64,000 nt of DNA from Pseudoponticoccus marisrubri. Lineage in GTDB: Bacteria > Pseudomonadota > Alphaproteobacteria > Rhodobacterales > Rhodobacteraceae. Of the stretch, positions 45,661-55,305 are shown piece after piece (positions within the stretch are counted from its first letter, which is position 1; the number at the start of each line of letters is the position of its first letter). The position numbers and the translations under genes were made by a program. The notes beneath the pieces were generated by a model. The model was not told the origin of the DNA. It saw nothing but the letters and a program-made list of their open reading frames with translations, and searched no databases. The DNA is taken from NCBI RefSeq assembly GCF_001482405.1, contig NZ_LPXO01000013.1, positions 1-64,000 of the forward strand, given 5' to 3'.

Positions 45661-48600
45661 TCAGGCGACCATCTTCTCGGCCCGCTTGAGATCGACCGAG
45701 ACCAGCTGGCTGACGCCCTGTTCCTGCATCGTCACCCCGAACAGCCGGTCCATGCGCGCCATGGTCACGGCATGGTGGGTGATGATCAGGAAGCGCGTGT
45801 CGGTCCGCCGGCACATCTCGTCCAGCATGTCGCAGAAGCGCGTGACATTGGCATCGTCCAGCGGGGCGTCCACCTCGTCGAGCACGCAGATCGGCGAGGG
45901 GTTGGCCAGAAAGACCGCGAAGATCAGCGCCAGCGCGGTCAGCGTCTGCTCGCCCCCCGAGAGCAGCGACAGGGTCGACAGCTTCTTGCCCGGCGGCTGG
46001 CACATGATCTCGAGCCCGGCCTCCAGCGGGTCGTCGCTCTCGACCATCACGAGGTTCGCCTCGCCGCCGCCGAAGAGATGGGTGAAGAGCATCGAGAAAT
46101 TGCTGTTTACCTGCTCGAAGGCGGTCAGCAGCCGTTCGCGCCCCTCGCGGTTCAGGCTGGCGATGCCGCCGCGCAGCGTGCGCACCGCGTCCTCGAGATC
46201 GGATTTCTCCGAGACCAGCTCGTCATGCTCTTCCTGCACGGCGCGGGCGTCTTCCTCGGCGCGCAGGTTCACCGCGCCCAAGGCGTCGCGCTGGCGCTTG
46301 AGCCGGCCGACCTCGGCCTCGACCGCATCGGCCGCGGGCATCTGGTCGGGATCGGTATCGAGCCGGTCCAACAGGGCCTGCGGCGTGGTCTCGAGCTCTT
46401 CGGCAATGCGGTCGGCGGCGGCCTGCACCGTTTCGCGCGCCGCCTCGGTGCGGGCCTCGCTGCGGGCGCGGGCCTCGCGCGCCTCGCCGGCGCGGCGCTC
46501 GGTCTCGCGCTCGGTCGTCACGGCCTCGCGCAGGGTCGCCTCGGCCTGCGCCAGCGCATCGGCGGCGGCCGACTTGCGCTCTTCGGCCTCTTCGATGCTC
46601 TCTGAGAGCTCGGCCCGGCGCTCGGCCAGCTCCTCGGGCACCGCGACGGCGTCCTGCAGCTCGTCCTCGGTGGCGGCGCGGCGCTCGGCCAGCTCGCTCG
46701 CGCGCTGCTCGGCCGTCTCAAGCCGGTGACGCCAGCCCGAGAGGTCCTTGGCGACGCGCTGCGCCCTGGAGGTTCGGGCCTCGCCCTCGCGGCGCAGCTC
46801 CTCATAGGCGGAACGCCGCGCCATCATTGTCATGCGTGCGGCCTCGACCGTCATCTTGATGTCCTCGGCCTTGGCGCGCGCCGCGTCGAGATCGTCCAGC
46901 GCGGCCATCGCGCGCTCGGCCTCGAGCAGCTGGCCGCGGGCAGTGCCGGCCTCGTCCTCGTGGCGCTTCACGGCCATGCGCGCGGTCTCGAGCTTGCCCT
47001 CGGCCATGTCGCGCTCGGTCTCGGCGCGCGATTCGGCGCGGCTGGCCTGGGTCAGGGCCTGGTCGGCCTCGCGCCGCGCCTCGCGGGCCTGCTTGTCGGC
47101 CTGCGTCAGCTCGGCCAGCCGGGCGACCAACGCCTCGTGCGCGGCGGACATCCCGTCGAGCCGCGCCGAGGCTTCCGCCATTTCCTGCTTGAGCCCTTCC
47201 AGCCGGTTGAGCTGTTCCAGCCGCAGCGCGGCGGCACTTGGCTGGTCCTCGGCCCAGGCGCGGTAGCCGTCCCAGCGCCACAGGTCACCTTCGGGGCTGA
47301 CCAGCCGCTGGCCGGGCCGCAAGAGCGGCTGCAGGCGCTGGCCGTCCTCGGCCTCGACCAACCCGATCTGCGACATCCGCCGCGCCAGCACGTCGGGCAC
47401 CGAGACATGATGCGTCAGCGCGGTCACGCCCTCGGGCAAAGGCTGATCGACGTCATAGGCCGGCAGCACGGCCCAGCCGGTGGGCCCGTCCGCGGCCACC
47501 TCGGGCGCACGCAGGTCATCGGCCAGCGCCGCCCCCAGCGCCTTTTCGAAGCCCTGCTCGACCTGCAGCCGGTCGAGAATCTGCCCGCCCTCGGCAGTGT
47601 CGCGCTCCAGCAGCCGGGCCAGCGCGGTGACCTCGGCGCGCAGCGCGTTCATCTCGCCCTCGGCCTCGGAGCGTTCGCCACGGGCCTCTGCCTCGCGCGA
47701 CTGGGTCTCGTGCCGGGCCTCCTCGGCATCGGCCAGCACGGCCTCGGCCCGTTCGACCATCTCCTGCGCGGCCTCGCGGCGCTCCTGCGCCTCCTCGGCG
47801 GCGGCATGGCCGGCGCGCAGGGACTCTTCGGCGCTGGCCACGGTGTCGCGGGCGCGGGTGGCCTCGGCCTCGTGGCGCGCGGCGGATTTGCGGGATTCGT
47901 CGAGAAAGCGCTGCGCGGACTGGTGGCGCGCGGCCAGCCGGGCCACGTCCTCGGTCTGCTGGGCCAGATCGGCCTCGCGGTCCTGCAGCACGCTGGCCGC
48001 CTCGGTCGCGGCATCCTTGGCCTCGGCCAGCCGGTCGTCATGGCCCTCGGCGGCCTTCTCCAGCTCGCGCGCCTCCCATTCCAGACGCTCGATCGTCTCG
48101 CCCGCGTCGCGGTTGAGCCCGGTCTCGCGCTCCATGTCCTGGCTGAGCTGGACGATGCGCTTGCGCAGCGTGGCGATGGTTTCGGCGGCGCGCTTCTCCT
48201 GGTCGGTGAGCGCGTCACGCTCGACTTGCAGCCGCTGCAGCACGGCCGCGGCGATGGCGTCTTCCTCGCGCAGGGGCGGCAGCGCCTCCTCGGCACCGCC
48301 CCGGGCGGCGGCGGCGGCGCGCGGCGCGATCTCGGCCCGGGCGGCGGCGGTGAGCGCGGCGCGCAACTCCTCCTCGGCGCGGGCGCGGGTGTCATCGGCC
48401 TCGCGCCAGCGGCGATAGAGCAGCATCCCCTCGGCCTGGCGCAGGTTCTCGCCGATGGCACGGTAGCGCGCGGCCTGCTTGGCCTGCCGGGCCAGCTGCG
48501 CCAGCTGCGCGGCCAGCTGCTCGATCACGTCATCGACGCGCAGCAGGTTGGCCTCGGTGTTCTTCAGCTTCAGCTCGGCCTCGTGGCGGCGCTGGTAGAG

Positions 48601-49116
48601 CCCGCCGATCCCGGCAGCATCCTCCAGCACCTTGCGGCGGTTCTTCGGCTTGGCGTTGATCAGCTCCGAGATCTGGCCCTGCCGGACAAGCGCGGGGGAA
48701 TGCGCGCCGGTGGCGGCATCGGCGAACAGCATCTGGACGTCGCGGGCACGGGTGTCCTTGGCATTGACCTTGTAGGCCGAGCCCACATCGCGGGTGATCC
48801 GCCGCACGATGTCCAGCTGGTCGCTGTCGTTGAACCCCGCCGGCGCCAGGCGGTCGCCATTGTCGATGGTCAGACTGACCTCGGCATAGTTGCGGGCCGG
48901 GCGGGTCGCGGCGCCGGCAAAGATCACGTCCTCCATCCCGCCGCCGCGCATCGCCTTGGCGCGCGTCTCGCCCATGACCCAGCGCAGCGCTTCCAGCAGG
49001 TTGGACTTGCCACAGCCATTCGGGCCGACCACGCCGGTCAGCCCGTCCGAGATCACCAGATCGGTCGGGTCCACGAAGCTCTTGAAGCCCGTGAGTCTGA
49101 GCTTGGTAAAACGCAC
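45661..49116 (-). CDS. smc: Chromosome segregation ATPase SMC
   Basis: A 1151-residue condensin subunit organising the chromosome. N-terminal ATPase half: GPNGCGKSNLLEALRWVMGE (Walker A near residue 33). Long coiled coils flank a hinge at about 510-650. C-terminal ATPase half: signature LSLLSGGEQTLTALAL and Walker B PICVLDEVDAPLDDANV, then a D-loop region. The Arg/Glu/Ala-rich coiled coils are normal. Partner genes scpA and scpB are not in the window. Confidence 0.97.
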   Translation of the reverse strand: MRFTKLRLTGFKSFVDPTDLVISDGLTGVVGPNGCGKSNLLEALRWVMGETRAKAMRGGGMEDVIFAGAATRPARNYAEVSLTIDNGDRLAPAGFNDSDQLDIVRRITRDVGSAYKVNAKDTRARDVQMLFADAATGAHSPALVRQGQISELINAKPKNRRKVLEDAAGIGGLYQRRHEAELKLKNTEANLLRVDDVIEQLAAQLAQLARQAKQAARYRAIGENLRQAEGMLLYRRWREADDTRARAEEELRAALTAAARAEIAPRAAAAARGGAEEALPPLREEDAIAAAVLQRLQVERDALTDQEKRAAETIATLRKRIVQLSQDMERETGLNRDAGETIERLEWEARELEKAAEGHDDRLAEAKDAATEAASVLQDREADLAQQTEDVARLAARHQSAQRFLDESRKSAARHEAEATRARDTVASAEESLRAGHAAAEEAQERREAAQEMVERAEAVLADAEEARHETQSREAEARGERSEAEGEMNALRAEVTALARLLERDTAEGGQILDRLQVEQGFEKALGAALADDLRAPEVAADGPTGWAVLPAYDVDQPLPEGVTALTHHVSVPDVLARRMSQIGLVEAEDGQRLQPLLRPGQRLVSPEGDLWRWDGYRAWAEDQPSAAALRLEQLNRLEGLKQEMAEASARLDGMSAAHEALVARLAELTQADKQAREARREADQALTQASRAESRAETERDMAEGKLETARMAVKRHEDEAGTARGQLLEAERAMAALDDLDAARAKAEDIKMTVEAARMTMMARRSAYEELRREGEARTSRAQRVAKDLSGWRHRLETAEQRASELAERRAATEDELQDAVAVPEELAERRAELSESIEEAEERKSAAADALAQAEATLREAVTTERETERRAGEAREARARSEARTEAARETVQAAADRIAEELETTPQALLDRLDTDPDQMPAADAVEAEVGRLKRQRDALGAVNLRAEEDARAVQEEHDELVSEKSDLEDAVRTLRGGIASLNREGRERLLTAFEQVNSNFSMLFTHLFGGGEANLVMVESDDPLEAGLEIMCQPPGKKLSTLSLLSGGEQTLTALALIFAVFLANPSPICVLDEVDAPLDDANVTRFCDMLDEMCRRTDTRFLIITHHAVTMARMDRLFGVTMQEQGVSQLVSVDLKRAEKMVA

Positions 49117-49245
49117 CTGTCCTGCCTTTTTCGGCCTGACCCGCAGAGTGGCTTTGGTGCGGGGGCAGTGTCAACGGCGCTCGGGGCGCATTTGGCAAAG
49201 GTGTGCCAGTTCTCCACAAGATATTGCGGGCGCGCATAGACCTGC

Positions 49246-49644
49246 CTAGCGCTTGGAACAGGTCAGCGCGCCGCGGGCCAGGTCGCCGCGCGCCTGCAGA
49301 TCCTCCAGATCGCAATAGAGCGTGCGTTTGCGGCGCGGCATCTTCGGGGCCCGCGCACCGTTGCAGGACAGGCCGATCCACATCATCGCCGGGTCCCCCT
49401 CGACCCAGGCGGCGCGGCAGGCGGTTTCCGCCTGCGCGGCCAGAGCGGCCTTGCGCGCGATGTCGGGAAAGCGGGGCATCCATTCGGGGTTGGTGCGGAT
49501 CGCCTCGGCAATGCCGCCGCGGAAGCGGAGGGTGAAGCGGCTGCCCTCGACCTCGCGGATGACGGGATCGGCGCCTTGAAACCCCGGCCCCGCCGCCGAA
49601 CAGGCGGCGAGGCCGAGGACCAGGACCTGCGGAGAGAAACGCAT
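49246..49644 (-). CDS. Small lipoprotein, unknown
   Basis: A 132-residue protein starting MRFSPQVLVLGLAACSAAG with a lipobox (LAAC, Cys at residue 15), so it should be lipidated by Lgt. The mature part has FTLRFRGGIAEAIRTNPEW and four further cysteines late (ETACRAA, GLSCNG, LYCDLE, ALTCSKR). Unknown family. Divergent from the TsoY-like gene and 129 bases ahead of smc. Confidence 0.7.
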   Translation of the reverse strand: MRFSPQVLVLGLAACSAAGPGFQGADPVIREVEGSRFTLRFRGGIAEAIRTNPEWMPRFPDIARKAALAAQAETACRAAWVEGDPAMMWIGLSCNGARAPKMPRRKRTLYCDLEDLQARGDLARGALTCSKR

Positions 49645-49737
49645 GTCCACACCCTGCGACACAATGGTTGCGAAAGGCTTAACGCAGGGTAGGTCGCGCG
49701 GCCCTCCTTTACATTCATTTTTCCGCATGCATATTAC

Positions 49738-49753
49738 ATTCCAGTTTTGGAAT
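49738..49753. promoter_or_regulatory. ATTC-N8-GAAT operator before the TsoY-like gene
   Basis: ATTCCA-GTTT-TGGAAT is a perfect inverted repeat and fits ATTC-N8-GAAT, the pattern I recall for the persulfide-responsive repressor SqrR/BigR. It lies 18 bases before the ATG, where a repressor would block transcription. Its core resembles a site in the cydA promoter. Confidence 0.6.
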
Positions 49754-49771
49754 TCTTTTCGGGAGAGTCGC

Positions 49772-50983
49772 ATGGCACAGACCCAACACAGACCCGCGGA
49801 TACCTATTCGCCGCTCTACTTCCTTGCCTCGCTGGGGGCCGGCGGCATTGCCGTGACCTTCTTCATGTTCCTGATGTTCTGGGTGCCGCATCCCGGCCGC
49901 CCGGTGCCGATCTTCGAGGATATCTCGGCCGCCTTTCTGACCGGCGGGCCCGCGATGCAGGCCGCGATCGGAGTGGCGGTGCTGGGCATCGCCTATTTCG
50001 CCACGCTCAACATCCGCGCGCTGATCTGGAACCTTTCGGCCTTCGCGGCCTTCCGCAAGTCCGAAGCCTATGCCGAGTTGCGCCGGTCCAACGCGGAATC
50101 CACCCTGCTGGCCATGCCGCTGGCCATGGCGATGAGCGTCAACGCGCTGTTCATCGTGGGGCTGGTCTTTGTCCCGCAGCTCTGGAGCATCGTGGAATAC
50201 CTGTTCCGGCTGGCCATGGTGGCCTTCGGCCTGATCGCCGTACTGGCTTTCCGCCAGATCGGGGCCTTCCTGGGCCGCGTGCTGTCCAAGGGGGGCGTGT
50301 TCGACGTGACCGCGCACAATTCCTTTGCGCAGCTGACCCCGGCCTTTGCCGTGTCGATGATCGCGGTGGGCTTTGCCGCGCCGGCCGCGATGGCGACCAA
50401 CCTGACCACCGTGGCCGCCAGTCTCGTCCTCTCGACAATCCTCGGCACCGTGGCCATCCTCTACACGGGTTTCGCCGCCGTGACCGCACTGGGATCGATG
50501 CTGCAGCATGGCACGGCGCGCGAGGCCGGGCCGACGCTGATGATCATCGTGCCGATCGTGACCGTGCTGGGCATCATGTTCCTTCGCCAGGATCACGGGC
50601 TGCACACGACCTTTGCCGCGCATGGCAATGATGGCGAGACGCTGGTCTTCCTCAGCCGTCTCGTGGCGATCCAGCTGGCCTTCCTTGGCCTCGGGGCCGT
50701 GGTGCTGCGCGCGCAGGGCTATTTCGCGGATTTCGTCCTGGGCCCCAAGACCTCGCCGGGCTCCTACGCGCTGGTCTGCCCCTTCGTGGCCTTCGCCGTG
50801 ATGCTGCATTTCTTCACCAACAAGGGGTTGGTCGCGGCCGAGGTCGTGGAGAAGTTCGGTATCGGGTACTGGGCTGTCACCGGCGTCGCCATCGCCTTCC
50901 AGCTCGTGGCCATCGCGCTGGTCCTGCGCCTGAACCGGCAGCATTTCACGGCGCGTACGCCCGTGGTCGTGCCGGCGGAGTGA
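49772..50983 (+). CDS. TsoY-like multi-pass membrane protein
   Basis: A 403-residue protein with about ten to eleven helices. It opens DTYSPLYFLASLGAGGIAVT and FFMFLMFWVPHP, which resembles the family I know from annotation as TsoY; that name, linked to sulfur metabolism, is from memory and should be treated as weak. No cofactor motif is evident; a TDT-like transporter fold is possible. Start ATG 49772 with CGGGAGAG; upstream frame rejected. Its palindromic operator points to sulfide-responsive control. Confidence 0.5.
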   Translation: MAQTQHRPADTYSPLYFLASLGAGGIAVTFFMFLMFWVPHPGRPVPIFEDISAAFLTGGPAMQAAIGVAVLGIAYFATLNIRALIWNLSAFAAFRKSEAYAELRRSNAESTLLAMPLAMAMSVNALFIVGLVFVPQLWSIVEYLFRLAMVAFGLIAVLAFRQIGAFLGRVLSKGGVFDVTAHNSFAQLTPAFAVSMIAVGFAAPAAMATNLTTVAASLVLSTILGTVAILYTGFAAVTALGSMLQHGTAREAGPTLMIIVPIVTVLGIMFLRQDHGLHTTFAAHGNDGETLVFLSRLVAIQLAFLGLGAVVLRAQGYFADFVLGPKTSPGSYALVCPFVAFAVMLHFFTNKGLVAAEVVEKFGIGYWAVTGVAIAFQLVAIALVLRLNRQHFTARTPVVVPAE

Positions 50984-51010
50984 GGCGCAACACAGCCTGT
51001 CATCGTGAAA

Positions 51011-51034
51011 GGGCCGGGTCTTCGGATCCGGCCC
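51011..51034 (+). terminator. Hairpin after the TsoY-like gene
   Basis: GGGCCGGGTC pairs with GATCCGGCCC (one G-T) around a stable TTCG loop. No T-run follows, so it may stop or protect the transcript. The dispersed repeat lies just downstream. Confidence 0.5.
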
Positions 51035-51079
51035 TGTCGCGTCTGGTGGGCCTCATCGGGGGCCAGCCCCCGAACCCCC

Positions 51080-51101
51080 GGAGTATTTCAGGAAAGATGA
51101 A
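51080..51101 (+). repeat. Dispersed intergenic repeat, copy 1
   Basis: A 22-base core starting GGAGTATTTCAGG and ending AAGATGAA, preceded by a GGGGGC/GCCCCC hairpin-like run. It lies between convergent genes. Two further copies are at 57818-57839 and 60915-60936. The family is known to me from Rhodobacteraceae 3' regions. Confidence 0.6.
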
Positions 51102-51112
51102 TGACCCCGGTC

Positions 51113-51922
51113 TCAGAACTTGATCTCGACATCCGGCAGCTTGAGCGCCTTGAACAGGTCGCGCAGCTCCTGCCGTGCGGCCACGTTGGAGATGTTGAGC
51201 TGTTTCACGCCCATGTCGCGCAGGTCGAGCAGGGTCAGACCGCGGGGGAAAAGCTCGCGGAAGACAACCCGTTCGGAGAAGCCGGGGGCGACTCGGAACC
51301 CGATGCGCTTTGCCAGCCGCTCGATCGCCTTTTCCATTTTCATCTTGTTGACCATCTGCTGCGCGCCAAGCCGGTTGCGCAGCACGATCCAGTCGATGGG
51401 CGGCAGGCCGGCCTGCGCGCGGAGCTGGCGGGCGGACCAGACCATCTCGGAATAGACCGAGGGGCCGAGGATCTTCTCGCCGTCATTGTCGATCCGCGCC
51501 AAGAGGTCAAAATCGACGAAACTGTCATTGAGCGGCGTGACCAGCGTGTCGGCCAGCGAATGCGCTACCTGGGCGAGCCGCGTATGCGAGCCCGGGCAGT
51601 CGATCACTATGAAATCGGCGCTGGTCTCGAGCTCGGCCACGGCCTGGCTGAGCCGGTGGTCATAGGCGTTCTCGCCGGGGGCCAGCGTGTCGGCCTCGAT
51701 CTCGGGCAGGTCCTGGTAGAGCGGCGAGGGCAGGTCGATCCCGGTCTTGTCGAGATACTTGCGGCGGTTCTCGATATAGCGGCCGAGGCTTTTCTGGCGC
51801 AGGTCGAGATCCAGCGTGCCGGTGCGATGGCCCATGCGCGAGAGCGCGGTGGCCACATGCATGGAGACGGTGGACTTGCCCGCCCCGCCCTTCTCGTTCC
51901 CGACGACGATGATATGTGCCAC
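51113..51922 (-). CDS. mipZ: Division-plane positioning ATPase MipZ
   Basis: A 269-residue ParA/MinD-type ATPase that forms a gradient from the poles and inhibits FtsZ there. The deviant Walker A is GNEKGGAGKSTVSMHV, Walker A' TLDLDLRQKSLGRY, Walker B FIVIDCPGSH. The GTG at 51922 follows GAGGGG and is preferred to an upstream frame. Located after the F0 operon, typical for these bacteria. Confidence 0.93.
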   Translation of the reverse strand: MAHIIVVGNEKGGAGKSTVSMHVATALSRMGHRTGTLDLDLRQKSLGRYIENRRKYLDKTGIDLPSPLYQDLPEIEADTLAPGENAYDHRLSQAVAELETSADFIVIDCPGSHTRLAQVAHSLADTLVTPLNDSFVDFDLLARIDNDGEKILGPSVYSEMVWSARQLRAQAGLPPIDWIVLRNRLGAQQMVNKMKMEKAIERLAKRIGFRVAPGFSERVVFRELFPRGLTLLDLRDMGVKQLNISNVAARQELRDLFKALKLPDVEIKF

Positions 51923-52061
51923 GGTTCTGCCCCTCGGTCGCCCCACATCTGTGTGGTGGGTTGGTCATCGCAGACAGTATCTTGTGGCGCTGCGCAGGGA
52001 AAGAGGCTGAAGCCTCCGCGTCCCCAATCGTGGCAGCGATGCCGCAGGCCGGACGGCAGAA

Positions 52062-52082
52062 GGCCCGGCACATGGCCGGGCC
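52062..52082 (-). terminator. Hairpin after the F0 operon
   Basis: GGCCCGGC pairs with GCCGGGCC around five bases, about 28 bases past the atpF stop. Only TT follows on the minus strand, so it may be an incomplete terminator; it separates the ATP synthase genes from mipZ. Confidence 0.5.
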
Positions 52083-52109
52083 CCTGTCATCCTGAACTGC
52101 GATGCCGGC

Positions 52110-52673
52110 TCAGTGCAGCCGGGCACCGACCTCGGAGATCGCGTTGTCGATCATGCGGCCCTTGTCTTCGGGGCCCATCTGGTCGGCCACGACGTCGCGG
52201 GCGGCGGCAATGGCCACGGCCGCGGCCTTGTCCTTGACCTCGCGCACCGCGGCGGCCTCGGCCGAGGCGATCTGCGATTCAGCGGCTTGCAGGCGACGCT
52301 GGATCGAGGATTTCATGTCTTCCTTGGCCTGCTCGGCGGCCAGTTCGGCCTCTTGCCGGGCATGCGAGATGATGCGGTCCGCCTGGTCCTGCACCTCGCG
52401 CTGCTTGCGCTCGTAGCTGGCCAGCAGGCTCTGGGCCTCCTCGCGCAGCTTGCGCGCCTCGTCCAGCTCATCGCGGATGCCCTCGGCGCGCTTGTCCAGC
52501 ATGCCCGCCAGAAGCGAGGGCACGTTGAAATAGATCAGCACGGCGATGAAGAGCAGGAAGCCCAGCAGCACCACGAAATCGGTATTGGCCAGCGAGAAGA
52601 ACGGGCCGGAGGCGGCCAGTGCCGGGCTGGCGGTCAGGGTGGCGGCAAGGGCCGCGAGTGACAGCGTGCGCAT
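52110..52673 (-). CDS. atpF: ATP synthase F0 subunit b
   Basis: A 187-residue stator subunit: N-terminal membrane helix ([20 protein letters not shown], after a short signal-like start) and a long charged helix ([16 protein letters not shown]) that reaches F1. It pairs with b' of the preceding gene. Last gene of the F0 operon. The N-terminal [13 protein letters not shown] makes it longer than enterobacterial b. Confidence 0.93.
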   Translation of the reverse strand: MRTLSLAALAATLTASPALAASGPFFSLANTDFVVLLGFLLFIAVLIYFNVPSLLAGMLDKRAEGIRDELDEARKLREEAQSLLASYERKQREVQDQADRIISHARQEAELAAEQAKEDMKSSIQRRLQAAESQIASAEAAAVREVKDKAAAVAIAAARDVVADQMGPEDKGRMIDNAISEVGARLH

Positions 52674-52677
52674 GGCC

Positions 52678-53229
52678 TTACCCTTTCATCCGGTTGTCGA
52701 CGGCCGCGGCGATGCGCGCCTCGTCGGGCTGAGCGCCCAGGGCCTGCACGATGGCGGCGGCGGTGTCCTTGGCCACGACCTCCACGTGCTCCAGCGCCGA
52801 GGCGCGGATCTCGGAAATCGCCTGCTCGGATTCCGCCGTCTTGGCGGCGATCTCGGCGTCGGCCTTGGCCATTGCGTCGTCGAGCTCGGCCTTGATGTCG
52901 TCGCGTGCCTTCTGGGCGATGGTCTGGGCCTCGGCCCGGGCATCGGCCAGCGATTTCTGGTAAGCGGCCTCGGCCTCTTCGGCCTTGCGCTTCAGCTCTT
53001 CGGCGGCGGCGATGTCATTCGTGATCGTGCCCTGCCGTTCCGCCAGAACCGAGGCGATCCGCGGCAGCGCGATGCGCGAGAGCACGAAGTAGATCACCAC
53101 GAGGGTGATGATGAGCCAGAAGACCTGGTTGCCGATCCAGTCACCGCAGAGCTGCGGCATGCCCACGGCAGAGCCGCCGGCATCGACGCAGGCGCTGACG
53201 GTTTCGGCGGCGGTCGTTTCGGTCGCCAT
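52678..53229 (-). CDS. atpX: ATP synthase F0 subunit b'
   Basis: A 183-residue second stator arm with a membrane helix ([17 protein letters not shown]) and a coiled coil ([20 protein letters not shown]). The b/b' heterodimer is a trait of photosynthetic bacteria and Rhodobacterales. The N-terminal part has two cysteines (SACVDAG and QLCGDW). Four bases separate it from atpF. Confidence 0.93.
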   Translation of the reverse strand: MATETTAAETVSACVDAGGSAVGMPQLCGDWIGNQVFWLIITLVVIYFVLSRIALPRIASVLAERQGTITNDIAAAEELKRKAEEAEAAYQKSLADARAEAQTIAQKARDDIKAELDDAMAKADAEIAAKTAESEQAISEIRASALEHVEVVAKDTAAAIVQALGAQPDEARIAAAVDNRMKG

Positions 53230-53312
53230 GGTGTCCTCCGTCGGAACGATGTCGTTACATCGGGCGGTGCGTCATGCGCACCGCCCGCGCGTAAGGATCG
53301 GGTCGTCCGAAC

Positions 53313-53537
53313 TTAGACGGCGAACATCAGCAGCAGCGAGACGAGGAAGGCGAAGATGCCCAGCGCTTCCGCGAATGCGATGCCGATGAAGAGGGTTGCG
53401 GTCTGCGAGGCCGCGGCCGAGGGGTTGCGCAGGGCGCCGGCCAGGAAGTTGCCGGCCACGTTGCCCACACCGATTGCGGCTGCGCCGGAACCGATTGCTG
53501 CCAGGCCTGCGCCGATATGTGCGAGATCGCCTTCCAT
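53313..53537 (-). CDS. atpE: ATP synthase F0 subunit c
   Basis: A 74-residue hairpin of two helices that forms the rotor ring. The proton-carrying Glu57 is in [12 protein letters not shown]; the polar loop is [13 protein letters not shown]. Glycine-rich helix packing ([12 protein letters not shown]) is typical. It lies between atpB and atpX with 75- and 83-base gaps. Confidence 0.97.
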   Translation of the reverse strand: MEGDLAHIGAGLAAIGSGAAAIGVGNVAGNFLAGALRNPSAAASQTATLFIGIAFAEALGIFAFLVSLLLMFAV

Positions 53538-53613
53538 TGTGATGTCTCCTTACGATTGGAAGTTGATTTTTCGGGTTGGTCGGTGGGTTTGGTGGGTCGG
53601 AAACCCACCGCCC

Positions 53614-54378
53614 TCAATGGTGCGGATGCAGCGCGTCCTTGAGATAGACGCAGGTCAGGATCGTGAACACGTAGGCCTGGATGAAGGCCACGAGGATCTC
53701 GAGCCCGTACATCGCGGTGATCGCGAGCACGGAGATGGGCGACACGGCCGCGATGGCGGCGAATCCGGCGAAGACCTTGATCACCGCGTGGCCTGCCATC
53801 AGGTTGCCGGCAAGACGGATGGAGTGGCTGACCGGCCGGACGAAGTAGGAAATCACCTCGATCACCGCCAGGATGGGGCGCAGCGCGAGCGGCGCGCTCG
53901 ACACCCAGAAGAGCTCGAGGAAGGCCGCGCCGTTCTTGACGAAGCCCAGAACGGTCACGGTGATGAAGACCGCCAGCGCCAGCACCACGGTCACCGCGAA
54001 ATGCGAGGTGGTGGTGAAGCTCATCGGGATCAGGCCGAGGAAGTTGGCGAAGACGATGAACATGAACAGCGTCATGATGTAGGGGAAGTACTTCAGCCCG
54101 TCCTTGCCGGTCACATCCTCGACCATCTTGTGCACGAAGCCGTAGGCCAGTTCGGCCACCGACTGGCTGCGCGAGGGCACGATGGCGCGGCGCGAGGTGC
54201 CCAGCACCATCAGGCCGATGATCGCGAGGATCGAGATGAACAGCCAGAGCGTCACGTTGGTGATCGTGAACATGCCCACCGCGCCGTCCCCGAAGAGCGG
54301 CTTGACGATGAACTGGTCCATCGGGTGAAAGACCAGCCCGCCATCGCCATGATCTGCGCCTTGCGTCTCAGTCGCCAT
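53614..54378 (-). CDS. atpB: ATP synthase F0 subunit a
   Basis: A 254-residue membrane stator subunit with the essential Arg in [14 protein letters not shown] and the C-terminal [20 protein letters not shown]. It offers the two proton half-channels against the c-ring. It overlaps the atpI stop by 11 bases. Confidence 0.97.
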   Translation of the reverse strand: MATETQGADHGDGGLVFHPMDQFIVKPLFGDGAVGMFTITNVTLWLFISILAIIGLMVLGTSRRAIVPSRSQSVAELAYGFVHKMVEDVTGKDGLKYFPYIMTLFMFIVFANFLGLIPMSFTTTSHFAVTVVLALAVFITVTVLGFVKNGAAFLELFWVSSAPLALRPILAVIEVISYFVRPVSHSIRLAGNLMAGHAVIKVFAGFAAIAAVSPISVLAITAMYGLEILVAFIQAYVFTILTCVYLKDALHPHH

Positions 54379-54715
54379 CTTTGTTCCCCTCGTGTCCGCC
54401 CGCGTCCGGCGGCGTTTGCGTCTTTCCCTGCAGCTCCTTGGCGGTGCGCAACATCACGTTGATGCCCGCCGCGGTGCCCAGCAATGTGAACAGCACCATG
54501 AGGAACGGCGCCGTGCCCAGCAGCACGTCCAGCCCGTACCCGATGCCGAAGCCGACCCCGAGGCCGGCGACCATTTCCGTGACCATCCGCCAGGCCACCT
54601 GGGCCTGGGAATAGTGCTCCTCCTGGTGGGCCTTGTCGGTCCGCTTGGCGGCTTTAAGCGCCGTCAGCTTCGCGTCCAGGTCTTGCAGCTGCCGCTTCGG
54701 ATCGGGGTCGCTCAC
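54368..54715 (-). CDS. atpI: AtpI/AtpZ-like F0 assembly protein
   Basis: A 115-residue protein with a charged N-terminal region ([16 protein letters not shown]) and two membrane helices ([20 protein letters not shown] and [17 protein letters not shown]). Members help c-ring assembly or magnesium supply. A GTG start at 54715, with AAGGAG before it, is better than an upstream frame. First gene of the F0 operon. Confidence 0.85.
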   Translation of the reverse strand: MSDPDPKRQLQDLDAKLTALKAAKRTDKAHQEEHYSQAQVAWRMVTEMVAGLGVGFGIGYGLDVLLGTAPFLMVLFTLLGTAAGINVMLRTAKELQGKTQTPPDAGGHEGNKDGD

Positions 54716-54898
54716 GCAACAGGCTCCTTCGGAGGTCGAGCCATGTGCTATGCGCAAGGCGCAGCCGAGTCAACAACGGCTTTGGATGGCGATGGAGGTC
54801 CGCAAGTCACTGACTTGAATTAATAAAATATCGACGCGCAAAAGGCCGACCATTCTGCCGCAGGCCGACACCCCCTGCCCTGCCGCCTTGCGGCATAT

Positions 54899-54914
54899 TC
54901 AACCCCGTGGTTGA
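54899..54914. promoter_or_regulatory. Operator before the ArsR-type gene
   Basis: TCAACC-CCGT-GGTTGA is a perfect inverted repeat 53 bases before the ATG. Position and AT-rich flanks on its left (CATATTCA) suit autorepression by the ArsR-type protein. Confidence 0.45.
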
Positions 54915-54966
54915 TCTTGCGCGGCACGCCCTTGACGCATGGCCGGGCAGCCCCCACTGGAAGGGC

Positions 54967-55305
54967 ATGAGCGACCGTCTCGACACCGTCTTTGCCGCCC
55001 TGGCCGATCCCACGCGGCGCCGCATCCTGTCGATGCTGCTGGAGGATGACATGGCGGTCAGCGACGTGGCCGAGCCCTTCGAGATGTCGCTAGCCGCGAT
55101 CTCCAAGCATCTCGCGATCCTGACCCGCGCCGGGCTGATCAGCCAGGATCGGCACGGGCGGGTCAAGTGGTGCAAGCTGGAGCCCGACGCGCTGCGCGAG
55201 GCCTCGGTCTGGATGCAGGGGTTCGGCCAGTTCGAACCGGTCAATCTCGACGCGTTCGAGCGTTTCCTGGCCCAGGAACTGCCCGAGGGGCCGGATCGCG
55301 GCTGA
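54967..55305 (+). CDS. ArsR-family transcriptional regulator
   Basis: A 112-residue winged-helix repressor: FAALADPTRRRILSMLLEDD and the recognition region EMSLAAISKHLAILTRAGLI. It lacks the metal-binding CxC of arsenic sensors, so it belongs to the SdpR-like subgroup often paired with an SRPBCC protein, which is missing here. Its 3' end overlaps the convergent EamA gene by 65 bases. Start ATG 54967 has AAGGG very close; a longer frame is possible. Confidence 0.8.
   Translation: MSDRLDTVFAALADPTRRRILSMLLEDDMAVSDVAEPFEMSLAAISKHLAILTRAGLISQDRHGRVKWCKLEPDALREASVWMQGFGQFEPVNLDAFERFLAQELPEGPDRG

Noticed and set aside
46726-49239. 837-codon rightward frame opposite smc
   Set aside because: Shadow of the smc coiled-coil codons.
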